Shown here one piece after another: positions 8,062 to 16,484 of a DNA stretch of 64,000 bases. The DNA is from Bradyrhizobium liaoningense (GTDB taxonomy: Bacteria; Pseudomonadota; Alphaproteobacteria; Rhizobiales; Xanthobacteraceae): NCBI RefSeq assembly GCF_018130785.1, contig NZ_JAFCJT010000010.1:124001-188000 (forward strand), written 5' to 3'. The notes under the pieces are model-generated. The model was not told the origin of the DNA and searched no databases. It worked only from the letters and a program-made list of their open reading frames with translations. A program made the position numbers and the translations under genes. Position 1 is the stretch's first letter. The number at the start of each line of letters is the position of its first letter.

Positions 8062-9231
8062 ATGACGGACGAGTTGCCCAGAACAGACGCCGCGGCGGGT
8101 GCGGCCGGCGGAGATGCGCTTCCTGCGGGCCAGCCGCTACTGCGCATCGAGGGCGTCGCCAAGTCCTTTGGGACGTTCCGCGCCGTGGACGGCGTGTCGC
8201 TCGACATCAAGGCCGGCGAGTTTTTTGCGCTGCTTGGCCCGAGCGGCTGCGGCAAGACCACGCTTCTGCGCATGCTCGCCGGCTTCGAGGCGCCGGATGA
8301 GGGGCGCATCCTGCTCGGCGGCAAGGACATCGCGCAGGCGCTGCCGCATGAGCGCCCGATCAACATGATGTTCCAGAACTACGCGCTGTTCCCGCACCTC
8401 TCCGTGCGCGACAACATCGCGTTCGGCCTGAAGCGCGCCGGCTTGGCACGCGGCGACATCGCCGCGCGCGTGGCGGAGATGGTCGCGCTGGTGAAGCTCG
8501 AGGGGCTTGAGAAGCGCAAACCCGACCAGCTCTCCGGCGGTCAGCGTCAGCGCGTGGCGCTGGCGCGTGCATTGGCGCGCCGGCCGCAGCTCCTGCTGCT
8601 CGACGAGCCGCTCGCCGCGCTCGACAAGAAGCTGCGCGAGAGCACGCAGGGCGAGCTGATGGAGCTGCAGCGCCGGCTCGGCATGACCTTCATCATCGTC
8701 ACCCACGACCAGGAGGAAGCGATGACGATGGCGAGCCGGATCGGCGTGATGAAGGCCGGCAGGCTCGCCCAGGTCGCGAGCCCCCGCGAGCTCTACGAGG
8801 CACCGCGCTCGCGCTGGATCGCGGAGTTCGTCGGCGACATCAATCTGTTCGACGCCGAGTCCAGATTGCGCGATGGTCATCGTCTGGTCATTGGCACGCG
8901 TGATGCGGGTACGCTGGTGGTGGCCGAGCCGCGCGAAGCGGTCGGCGCCGGAAAATTGTCGGTCGCGATTCGTCCTGAAAAGGTCAAGCTGTCGCGCCGC
9001 GCTCCGGTGAGCGAGGCTGGTCGTGAGACGGCGATCAACAGCCTGGACGGCGTGGTCGCCGACATCTGCTATCTGGGCGGCACCACCACCTACAAGGTGA
9101 AGCTCGATTCTGGCGGAATCCTGCAGGCTTCGGTCCCCAACAGCGCGCGCCTCGACGTCGACGCCTACAGCCTGAACCAGCACGTCGTCGCCTGGTTCAC
9201 GCCTGATGATTGCGTGGTGCTGTCGTCATGA
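8062..9231 (+). CDS. ABC transporter ATPase, spermidine/putrescine type
   Basis: A 389-residue ATP-binding subunit of a polyamine/opine-type importer. Walker A is LLGPSGCGKTTLLRM, the Q-loop MMFQNYALFPHLSV, the signature LSGGQRQRVALARA, Walker B LLLLDEPLAALD, and the H-loop IIVTHDQEEAMTM. A C-terminal TOBE-like domain (about 290-385) is present, as in PotA. A TTG start at 8050 is also possible. The ATG at 8062 follows the best match to the family start. The stop overlaps the next gene's start in ATGA, so the two permease genes are translationally coupled to it. No substrate-binding protein is encoded here, so substrate identity is open. Confidence 0.9.
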   Translation: MTDELPRTDAAAGAAGGDALPAGQPLLRIEGVAKSFGTFRAVDGVSLDIKAGEFFALLGPSGCGKTTLLRMLAGFEAPDEGRILLGGKDIAQALPHERPINMMFQNYALFPHLSVRDNIAFGLKRAGLARGDIAARVAEMVALVKLEGLEKRKPDQLSGGQRQRVALARALARRPQLLLLDEPLAALDKKLRESTQGELMELQRRLGMTFIIVTHDQEEAMTMASRIGVMKAGRLAQVASPRELYEAPRSRWIAEFVGDINLFDAESRLRDGHRLVIGTRDAGTLVVAEPREAVGAGKLSVAIRPEKVKLSRRAPVSEAGRETAINSLDGVVADICYLGGTTTYKVKLDSGGILQASVPNSARLDVDAYSLNQHVVAWFTPDDCVVLSS

Positions 9232-10142
9232 GCTCCCGCCGTATCTTCGCGCGGCCGGCGCGCTTTGCCGCGATCGTCCCCTATGTCTGGATGGTGCTGT
9301 TCTTCCTGGTGCCGTTCGGCTTCGTGCTCAAGATCAGCCTGTCGCAGACGGCGATCGCGCAGCCGCCTTACGAGCCGGTGTTCGACCTGATGGCGGGATG
9401 GGAGGTGCTGAAGGCCGCCTTTGCCGCGCTGTCGATCGACAATTTCAAGCTGCTTGCGTCCGACGACATCTATGTATTTGCCTATGTCCGCAGCCTCACC
9501 GTCGCCGTCACCGCGACTGCGCTGTTGCTCGTGATCGGCTATCCCATTGCCTATGGCATGGCGCGGTTGCCGAAACGCTGGCAGGCGGTGGCGATGGTGC
9601 TGGTGATCGTGCCGTTCTGGACCTCGTTCCTGATCCGCATCTACGCCTGGATCAACATCCTCCAGCATGACGGCCTGCTGAACCAGATCCTGCTGGCGCT
9701 GCATCTGGTCAGCCAGCCCGTGGTGTGGCTCTCGACCGACAGTGCGATGTATATCGGCATCGTCTATTCCTATCTGCCGTTCATGATCCTGCCGCTCTAC
9801 GCCACGCTCGCGAAGATGGAGCCGATGCTCGAGGAGGCGGCCGGCGATCTCGGCGCGCCGCCCTGGCAGGTGTTCTGGCTCGTGACCTTTCCGCTGTCGC
9901 TGCCCGGCGTCGGGGCGGGCGTGCTGCTGTGCTTCATCCCCATCGTGGGCGAGTTCGTGATTCCGGACCTTCTGGCCGGCTCCAATTCGCTGATGATCGG
10001 CCAGACCCTGTGGCTCGAATTCTTCACCAACAAGGACTGGCCGGTCGCCTCCGCCGCGGCCATCGTGCTGCTGGTGGTGCTGCTGGTGCCGCTTCTGCTG
10101 TACGAACGGCTGCAGAAGCGGCAGCTGGAACAGGGGCGGTGA
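9228..10142 (+). CDS. ABC transporter permease, PotB/PotH-like
   Basis: A 304-residue inner-membrane permease with about six membrane segments. The first is at residues 13-35 (AAIVPYVWMVLFFLVPFGFVL). The cytoplasmic EAA loop that docks with the ATPase reads EEAAGDLGAPPWQVFWLVTFPL. The large first periplasmic loop (about 45-85) is typical of PotB/PotH. The ATG overlaps the ATPase stop by 4 bp. A longer reading of the frame from a TTG at 9210 is not supported. It pairs with the permease at 10147 to form the heterodimeric channel. Confidence 0.9.
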   Translation: MSSRRIFARPARFAAIVPYVWMVLFFLVPFGFVLKISLSQTAIAQPPYEPVFDLMAGWEVLKAAFAALSIDNFKLLASDDIYVFAYVRSLTVAVTATALLLVIGYPIAYGMARLPKRWQAVAMVLVIVPFWTSFLIRIYAWINILQHDGLLNQILLALHLVSQPVVWLSTDSAMYIGIVYSYLPFMILPLYATLAKMEPMLEEAAGDLGAPPWQVFWLVTFPLSLPGVGAGVLLCFIPIVGEFVIPDLLAGSNSLMIGQTLWLEFFTNKDWPVASAAAIVLLVVLLVPLLLYERLQKRQLEQGR

Positions 10143-10146
10143 GGCG

Positions 10147-10959
10147 ATGCGCAAGGTCTCCCGCCTGTCCCACTTCAACATCGCCTCGCTCGCATTGGGC
10201 CTGGCATTCCTCTATCTGCCGATCCTCATCCTCGTCATCTACTCCTTCAATGCCTCGCGGCTGGTCACGGTGTGGGGCGGCTGGTCGCTGCGCTGGTACC
10301 ACGAGTTCTTCAATGACCGCGCCATGATCGAGGCGGCCTGGATGAGCCTGCGGGTCGCGGTCTCCTCCGCGACCATCGCGACGCTGCTCGGCACGCTCGC
10401 AGCCGTTGCGCTGTCGCGCGGCGAGCGTTTTCGCGGGCGCACGCTGTTCTCGGGCATGCTCTATGCCCCGCTGGTGATGCCGGAGGTGATCACTGGATTG
10501 TCGCTGCTGCTGTTGTTCGTCGCGCTCAACGCCGAGCGCGGCTTCTGGACGGTGACGATCGCGCATACCACGCTGACGATGTGCTTCGTCGCTGTCGTCG
10601 TGCAGTCCCGCCTCGGCTCGCTCGACCGTTCGCTGGAGGAGGCGGCGATGGACCTCGGCTGCAACCCGGTTCGCGCGTTCGTCGCCGTGACGCTACCGCT
10701 GATCGCGCCCGCGATCGTGGCGGGCTGGATGCTGGCCTTTACGCTCTCGCTCGACGATCTCGTGATCGCGAGTTTCACCACCGGCCCCGGCTCGGCGACG
10801 CTGCCGATCCGGATCTATTCGGAGGTGCGGCTTGGCGTGAAGCCCGAGATCAACGCGATCTGCACGCTGGTGATCGCCCTGATCGCGGTGGTCATCGTCA
10901 TCGCCTCGCTTGCCTCGAAACTGTCGAGCTCGCAGGGCGAGAGTGCGGCGCCGCTGTAG
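10147..10959 (+). CDS. ABC transporter permease, PotC/PotI-like
   Basis: A 270-residue permease, partner of the preceding one, with about six membrane segments. The N-terminal YLPILILVIYSFNASR segment and the EAA loop EEAAMDLGCNPVRAFVAVTLPL are typical of PotC. The C-terminal half contains FTLSLDDLVIASFTTGPG, the hallmark stretch of PotC/PotI proteins. It begins 4 bp after the previous stop. The cassette ends here with a repeat hairpin at 10969-11053 and no binding protein, so the importer must borrow one from elsewhere or use one encoded at another locus. Confidence 0.9.
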   Translation: MRKVSRLSHFNIASLALGLAFLYLPILILVIYSFNASRLVTVWGGWSLRWYHEFFNDRAMIEAAWMSLRVAVSSATIATLLGTLAAVALSRGERFRGRTLFSGMLYAPLVMPEVITGLSLLLLFVALNAERGFWTVTIAHTTLTMCFVAVVVQSRLGSLDRSLEEAAMDLGCNPVRAFVAVTLPLIAPAIVAGWMLAFTLSLDDLVIASFTTGPGSATLPIRIYSEVRLGVKPEINAICTLVIALIAVVIVIASLASKLSSSQGESAAPL

Positions 10960-10968
10960 GTCACGGCT

Positions 10969-11053
10969 GTCATTGCGAGGAGCACTTGCGACGAAGCAAT
11001 CCAGGCAGTCGCCGCGGCAAGATTCTGGATCGCTTCGCTTCGCTCGCAATGAC
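10969..11053. repeat. palindromic intergenic repeat, copy A (gtcattgcgagg family)
   Basis: An 85 bp inverted repeat with outer arms gtcattgcgagg and cgctcgcaatgac and inner arms gcgacgaagcaatcca and ctggatcgcttcgc. The same element recurs at 20108-20192 and 42801-42880, each with a different loop. It lies between two convergent ABC operons and could form a bidirectional hairpin. This family resembles the REP-like elements common in Bradyrhizobium, from memory. Confidence 0.85.
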
Positions 11054-11062
11054 GGGCGGTTG

Positions 11063-11929
11063 CTACGATTTCACCGCACCTGCCGTAAGCCCGCCCACCA
11101 TGTAGCGGCGGAAGGCGTAATAGACTGCGGCCGGCGGCAGCGCGTAAATGAAGCCGGTGGTCATCAGCAGTTCCCACGGGGAATCGTCGGCAGCGAGGAA
11201 GTTGCCGAGCGCGACGGGGAGGGTGATCTCGCGGTCGTTGGACAGAAGCAGGAACGCGTAGAGATATTCGTTCCAGGCAAGCAGCACCGCATAGGTGCCG
11301 ATCGCGACCAGCGAGGGCATCATCAGCGGCAGGTAGACCAGGCGGAAGATCTGGAGCGTCGTGGCGCCGTCCATCACCGCGGCTTCATCCAGCTCGACCG
11401 GCAGCTTGTCGGAGGCCTGCTTGAGCACCCAGATCGCGTAGGGGCTGGCGATTGTCACCATGGCCAGGATCAGCGACCAGTGATTGTTGAGCAGGCCGTA
11501 ATTGCCCATGGTGCGGTACATCGGCACCGCGAGGAACGCCGCCGGGATGAAATACGTGAAGAGCGCGAGGTTCAGCACCATGCGTCCGCCCGGCACCTTC
11601 AGTCGCGAGATCGAGAACGCAGCCGCGGTGGCAATGAACAGCGTCAGCGCGCCGACGGCGGCCGCGATCAGTGTCGAATTCCAGAACTGCACATAGAAGT
11701 CGCGCAGGAAGTAGTGCTGCTGCTTGAACACGATCTCGAAGTTGTGCAGCGTCGGATGATCCGGCCACAGCTTGCCCGAAAACGCGTCCTCCTTCGGGGA
11801 GATCGCGAACAGGAACATGTGGTAGATCGGAATCATCGTCCACAGGAACACGGGAATGCCGATCAGCAGCAACCGTGCTTCGGTCGCGACGTCGCGCCAG
11901 GAAAACTCGCTTACGCCGGGAAGCTTCAT
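11063..11929 (-). CDS. ABC sugar transporter permease, MalG-type (CUT1)
   Basis: A 288-residue inner-membrane permease with six membrane segments. The EAA loop is DEAAVMDGATTLQIFRLVYLPL. The segment after the first membrane helix, PIYHMFLFAISPKEDAF, is typical of MalG/CUT1 second permeases. Its start overlaps the stop of the MalF-type permease by 4 bp (ATGA). It is the last gene of a binding protein-permease-permease operon read leftwards. No ATPase follows. The next element is a repeat, and then an unrelated operon on the other strand. Confidence 0.9.
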   Translation of the reverse strand: MKLPGVSEFSWRDVATEARLLLIGIPVFLWTMIPIYHMFLFAISPKEDAFSGKLWPDHPTLHNFEIVFKQQHYFLRDFYVQFWNSTLIAAAVGALTLFIATAAAFSISRLKVPGGRMVLNLALFTYFIPAAFLAVPMYRTMGNYGLLNNHWSLILAMVTIASPYAIWVLKQASDKLPVELDEAAVMDGATTLQIFRLVYLPLMMPSLVAIGTYAVLLAWNEYLYAFLLLSNDREITLPVALGNFLAADDSPWELLMTTGFIYALPPAAVYYAFRRYMVGGLTAGAVKS

Positions 11930-12798
11930 CGCGACAACCGTTTCATCATGAAATACACGAGCGGCAGGACGAACGGCATCGCGCAGACGATGGAGGCCAT
12001 CGCGAGCGAAAGCTGGTCGAGCCGGAGATAGCGGATGCCGAGCGTCGCCAGCACATGCGTGAGGTCGGCCGGGCCACCGCCGGTGAGCAGATAGACGCTG
12101 TTGAAGTCACCGAGCGTCCAGATCATCGAGAGCAGCGTGCAGGTGACGTAGAGCGTCTGCATCGACGGCCAGGTGATGTAGCGGAATTTCTGCCACCAGC
12201 TTGCGCCATCGACCTCGGCGGCCTCGAACAGATCGTGCGCGATCGCAAGGCGTCCGGTGATCAGGATCAGCGTCCAGAACGGCAGCGACTTCCAGATGTG
12301 CACGCCGATCGCCATGGCAAGCGCCACGGTCGGGTCGTTCAGCCAGTTCGGGCCGTCATCGCCGGTGAAGGAGAAGATGAGGTGGTTGATCACGCCCCAT
12401 TCGGGATTGAGCATGAAGCGCACCGACAGGATGGTCGGGATCGACGGCACCGCCCAGGGCAGGATGAAGATCACCGAGAGCCATTTGATCCAGGTGCGCT
12501 GCTGCGCGAAGAAGCCGGACAGGAACAGCGCGATCAGCATCTTGATGTTGATACCGATGACCAGGAAGATCAGCGTGTTGATCGCGGCGCGCGCGAAGAT
12601 CGGATCGTGGTACAGCGCGACATAATTCGACGGGGCCCGCGCCAGCCACAGCCCGTAGCAGACGGGATAGACGACGAAGGCGAGGAAGACGAGCAGATAG
12701 GGCGCGAGCAGCACGATGCCCCAGACCTGCGCCGGGGTCAGCCGCGACGACAGGGGTGGGGCGGGCATCGACTGATCGCCAGAGAGCGTGATCGCCAT
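11926..12798 (-). CDS. ABC sugar transporter permease, MalF-type (CUT1)
   Basis: A 290-residue permease. A first membrane helix at about 25-50 (VWGIVLLAPYLLVFLAFVVYPV) is followed by five more. The EAA loop reads FEAAEVDGASWWQKFRYITWPS, characteristic of carbohydrate-uptake CUT1 systems. It is coupled to the following MalG-type gene by a 4-bp overlap. A stem-loop (12858-12883) separates it from the upstream binding-protein gene, the usual arrangement for making more binding protein than permease. Substrate is unknown, probably a sugar, polyol or sugar phosphate. Confidence 0.9.
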   Translation of the reverse strand: MAITLSGDQSMPAPPLSSRLTPAQVWGIVLLAPYLLVFLAFVVYPVCYGLWLARAPSNYVALYHDPIFARAAINTLIFLVIGINIKMLIALFLSGFFAQQRTWIKWLSVIFILPWAVPSIPTILSVRFMLNPEWGVINHLIFSFTGDDGPNWLNDPTVALAMAIGVHIWKSLPFWTLILITGRLAIAHDLFEAAEVDGASWWQKFRYITWPSMQTLYVTCTLLSMIWTLGDFNSVYLLTGGGPADLTHVLATLGIRYLRLDQLSLAMASIVCAMPFVLPLVYFMMKRLSR

Positions 12799-12857
12799 TC
12801 TTCAGGACTCTTTGAAAGGACTTCCGGCCGCACGAGGCGGCCGGTATTAGCGTTTAG

Positions 12858-12883
12858 CCTCTCCCCGCGCCAGCGAGGAGAGG
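12858..12883 (-). terminator. intercistronic stem-loop between binding protein and permease genes
   Basis: Seven-base perfect arms, cctctcc and ggagagg, enclose a GC-rich 12-base loop. It sits 12 bp after the binding-protein stop and about 60 bp before the permease start. There is no T-run, so it more likely protects the 3' end of the binding-protein mRNA or attenuates than fully terminates. That is an inference from position. Confidence 0.5.
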
Positions 12884-12895
12884 AAGAAAGAGAAC

Positions 12896-14281
12896 TTAGC
12901 CTGCAACCTGCTTGATGCGGGCGATCAGTTCGTCGACGGCCTTGTCGACCGGGACCTTCTCGCTGACGACCCGGTTCATCGCCTTCGCCCACACGTTCTC
13001 GTTGTTGAGGATCGTGAACTTCCAGTTCTTGGTGAAGTCGAACGCGGCGGTACCGCCGGTGAACTGGGCGTAGACCGCCTTGCGGTGCTTGTCGGCCTGC
13101 CAGAACGGGCTGGCCTGGCTTTCCTTCGTCACCGGGAACCAGCGGCCGAGCGCGCCCTCGATATAGGGACGCACGTTCTCTTCCTGGAGCAGGAAGCTGA
13201 TGAACTGCTTGGCCTCGGCCTTGTTCTTGGCCGCGGTGAACACCAGCCCGGTCTTGACGTCGGAGCGGTAGCGGATGGTCGAACCATCCGGCGCCTTCGG
13301 GAAGGACGCCGTGACGATGTCCTGCTCATAGGCCTTCTTGCCGGCGTCACGCTGCTCCTGGGTCAGAGCCTGGTTCTGCGAGTCCTCGAACCACTTCGCC
13401 GCGATCGAGATCGTGAAGTTGTGGGTCATCACGATGGTCTTGTTGTGGAAGGCGACGTTGTTGTCCGGATCCTTCCAGGTCGTGGAAGAGGGCGGCGTGC
13501 AGCCCTTGATATAGGTGTCGGTGTAGTCCTTCAGCGCGCTGATCAGATTCTCGCGCACCTTGGGATCGTCGACCAGGAGCTTGCCGTCGTCGTCGACCAG
13601 CTTGACGTGGTAGGCGTCCATGAAGGTGTAGAACGACTGGAAGGCATCGGTGGATTCCACGCCCATCGGCTGGCCGACGCCGTAGATGCGCTGGCCGGTG
13701 GCTTTACGGATACCCGGCTGGACCTTGTCGCACCAGAACGTCCAGTAGCCCGCCCAGTCGGTCGGGATGTCGGCGAGCTTGAAGCCGGCCTTCTCCAGCA
13801 TGTCGTTCCAGATCTCGACATGCATGCTCTGCTGCTTCAGCGGGAAGCCGTAATAGGCCTTCTTCTTGGTGACGTCGTTGTAGAGGATCGACGCGTCCAG
13901 CGTGTTCTGCACGAACCGGTCCTTGATCGGCTCCATGACGTCGGAGAGGTCCTCGAGCTTGCCCTCATAGGCCCACTTGCCCTGGGCCTGCACGTCGTAG
14001 GAATCGGAATAGGCGACATCGGGCACGGTGCCGGCATCGAGCGCGGCGACCGTCTTCGGAATCATGTCCTGGATCGCGTACTGCGACAATTCGACCTTGA
14101 TGCCGGTCTTGGCTTCGAACTTCTTGATCGTCTCGATCAGCGCGTCGTCTTCGGACCGATAGAAGCCCTTGCCCCACCAGACCGTGATCGTCTTCTGCTG
14201 CGCAAATGCGGGTGCAGCGGCTGCAAACAGCCCGGCCGCAGCGACCGCCAATGATACTGCGCCAATAACCTTGGATCTCAC
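12896..14281 (-). CDS. ABC transporter sugar-binding protein (CUT1)
   Basis: A 461-residue periplasmic solute-binding protein. The signal peptide (residues about 1-27, ending APAFAQQ) is followed by KTITVWWGKGFY and a type 1 extracellular solute-binding fold rich in Trp and Tyr, as in sugar binders. The frame extends to a TTG at 14296, but the GTG at 14281 has aggga 7-8 bases ahead and gives a normal signal peptide. It is the first gene of the operon, followed by two permeases. The upstream 190 bp must hold the promoter. No adjacent ATPase or catabolic gene hints at the ligand. Confidence 0.9.
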   Translation of the reverse strand: MRSKVIGAVSLAVAAAGLFAAAAPAFAQQKTITVWWGKGFYRSEDDALIETIKKFEAKTGIKVELSQYAIQDMIPKTVAALDAGTVPDVAYSDSYDVQAQGKWAYEGKLEDLSDVMEPIKDRFVQNTLDASILYNDVTKKKAYYGFPLKQQSMHVEIWNDMLEKAGFKLADIPTDWAGYWTFWCDKVQPGIRKATGQRIYGVGQPMGVESTDAFQSFYTFMDAYHVKLVDDDGKLLVDDPKVRENLISALKDYTDTYIKGCTPPSSTTWKDPDNNVAFHNKTIVMTHNFTISIAAKWFEDSQNQALTQEQRDAGKKAYEQDIVTASFPKAPDGSTIRYRSDVKTGLVFTAAKNKAEAKQFISFLLQEENVRPYIEGALGRWFPVTKESQASPFWQADKHRKAVYAQFTGGTAAFDFTKNWKFTILNNENVWAKAMNRVVSEKVPVDKAVDELIARIKQVAG

Positions 14282-14474
14282 GTTTTTCTCCCTCAAACGG
14301 CCGGTGTTTTTAACCGGTCGTATAAAACACTAGCGCATGGCCGTCAGCCGATCTAGCGGCATCTTGTCAGACATAGGTCGTGGGGTGTCGGGCCAGCGCA
14401 GATGCTTAATCCGCGCATCGATCCAATCGCCGCATCAATTCGGCCGGATCAATTCGTATGAGGGGCTCAGGGCC

Positions 14475-16391
14475 TCAGAGCTGACACGCAAATACGCCGA
14501 ACTGTCTCTTCAGCGGGTCCGACGGCTGGCATTGAAGGCCTTCGATCGGCTGTCCCCTGCGATCGATTGGACACCAGGCTTCACCGGTTCTGGCCCAATT
14601 GATGCCGCGATCGAAGAACGTGGGCGCGTCATATCTTGCCTCGATTGCCAGCGTCCCCTCCACGTCGGCAAAGCCCCAGCGCTCGCCCGATTGCGCCGGG
14701 ACCAGGCCGTCCTGGAGCCGAATGCCGATCCGCCCATCCCGTGGCTTGATCAACCATGAACCGTGGGCATCGAGGATGCCGCGTCTGCCATCCTCGAATG
14801 CCATGGCCATATCAGGGCGGATGTGGCAGATGCGTTCAAAACGCTGCGTGGTGATCCACGCACCAGTCGAGGCATCGATGATGCCGTTCCTGTCACCCAC
14901 TCGCGCCAGAACCGAACCGTTCGGCAATCCGGGCGAGATCGCGTCGAAAATGGGCTCGACGGCCCAGGTGGCATCAGCTCGCAATAATCCGAACTTGTCA
15001 CCAAGACCGGCGACGGCGAGAGAGTTGTAGAAGGGGCCGGCACGATCAAACCGCTGCGACGTCATCGGCGTGAGATCGGCTGAAGCATAGGCAAATTTAT
15101 CGCCGATCTTGAGGATATAAGGTCCGTCGCAGGTCACGGGCCTTGATAGCTCACCTTCCTGCGGTTCGATCGGCCTACCATCCTCGTCGAGAATCCGCGG
15201 CTTCTTGTCGATCTCACCGACAATACGCCCGTTGGCGCATCGTCCGAATGCAAGGTCGAACGAGGGCGGGACAACGACCTTGGCGTCTTCATCGAGAAGG
15301 CCGTGCTTCTTCTCGTTCTGAATGTCCCAGGACCCTTTCGTGGTCTCCTTCAAAAATATGTTCTCGTACTGGGGCTGGACGACCCATTCGCCGGAACGAT
15401 TTATCAGGCCCGATCTCCCCTTCAGGCGGGCAGGCGTAAATCTGGCGTCGCGTGAAAATTGATGGACGCTCTCAAATTTTGGCTCGATCTTGAAGCGTCC
15501 CGAGCGATCGATGAAACCCCAGCGGTCATTGATCTTTGCGGAGGCCATCCCGTCGATGAACGAACCAAGATGCTGGAATTTTGGTTCGAGCTCCCAGCTC
15601 CCGTCGGGACGTATCGCGCCCCATCCGGAATCGACCCTTGCCAGCATGAGCGCTGAACCGTCGGTGTCATACGGCAGGATCGCGTCGAGAGAGGGCGGAA
15701 CAAGCCAGGCGCCGGAGCGGTCCACGAGACCCCATTTGCCTGCCGCCGCGATCGTCCTGCCGTCTGCGATCGCGCCGAACAGTTCAAAAATCCCGTGGAT
15801 GAATTGCTCCGTGCCCGCAATGCCTTCCGATGTGGTCCGTCTCTCGGTGGCAAAGAAGACCCTCTCGGTGAAGGGAACGACGTAGCCGAACTTGGGCTCA
15901 AGCACCGTCTTGCCGTCCAAGTCGATCAGGCCGGACCGTCCGCCGACGTCGATCTGCGCAAATCCGCGAGAGAAGCGATCTGCGATCGGATATTGCGGCT
16001 TTGCGATCACGCGACCGCTTGTGTCGACATAGCCGTAGCGGCCGTTCGATCGCACCAGCGCGCGGCCTTCATGGAAGGTATCGACCCAATCATATTCGGG
16101 CGGCACCGCAAGCGTACCGTCGCGGTTCACCGCGCCGCACAGGCCGTGAGGGAATCCGCACGAGGGCAGTGGAAACGAAGGGGGCGAGCCGAAGCCATTC
16201 GTGCCTTGGTTCGCACGAGCCACAGCGGCGTCGAAAATGACTTTCCCGGCGGGCAGGAGTGGAGCGGGGGGCCGATCACCGGCGTTCGGCTGCGAAACGT
16301 TCTGCGCGTTCACCATGGTCGTGAAGCCGAGAGCCGCGACGATCGCGGCCACCCGGTATCTTCCAAAACTTCCCATTCGGCGATGTCTCAT
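14475..16391 (-). CDS. secreted WG-repeat protein
   Basis: A 638-residue exported protein (hydrophobic segment about 12-28, cut near VNAQN). The body consists of about a dozen WG/KWG-type repeats of roughly 35-50 residues, each marked by an aromatic-Gly pair and a following Asp/Ser-Gly turn. Examples are RYGYVDTSG, KWGLVDRSG, RWGFIDRSG, KFGLLRADA, RRGILDAHG and RWGFADVEG. Such repeats form beta-propeller-like or solenoid surfaces of unknown ligand. Cysteines are present in the N-terminal region (SCGFPHGLCG) and near the C-terminus. Role is unknown. Envelope or surface binding is plausible. It ends about 180 bp from the divergently read CUT1 promoter area and is not obviously part of an operon. 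Confidence 0.85.
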   Translation of the reverse strand: MRHRRMGSFGRYRVAAIVAALGFTTMVNAQNVSQPNAGDRPPAPLLPAGKVIFDAAVARANQGTNGFGSPPSFPLPSCGFPHGLCGAVNRDGTLAVPPEYDWVDTFHEGRALVRSNGRYGYVDTSGRVIAKPQYPIADRFSRGFAQIDVGGRSGLIDLDGKTVLEPKFGYVVPFTERVFFATERRTTSEGIAGTEQFIHGIFELFGAIADGRTIAAAGKWGLVDRSGAWLVPPSLDAILPYDTDGSALMLARVDSGWGAIRPDGSWELEPKFQHLGSFIDGMASAKINDRWGFIDRSGRFKIEPKFESVHQFSRDARFTPARLKGRSGLINRSGEWVVQPQYENIFLKETTKGSWDIQNEKKHGLLDEDAKVVVPPSFDLAFGRCANGRIVGEIDKKPRILDEDGRPIEPQEGELSRPVTCDGPYILKIGDKFAYASADLTPMTSQRFDRAGPFYNSLAVAGLGDKFGLLRADATWAVEPIFDAISPGLPNGSVLARVGDRNGIIDASTGAWITTQRFERICHIRPDMAMAFEDGRRGILDAHGSWLIKPRDGRIGIRLQDGLVPAQSGERWGFADVEGTLAIEARYDAPTFFDRGINWARTGEAWCPIDRRGQPIEGLQCQPSDPLKRQFGVFACQL

Positions 16392-16484
16392 CCTGCCTCA
16401 ACCTCAGGTATGAAATCATCGTGGCGAAATACGGACGCTTCTCATGCTTTGGTGGAGACGCCTCCGTAGCCGATCCGCTCGGGG

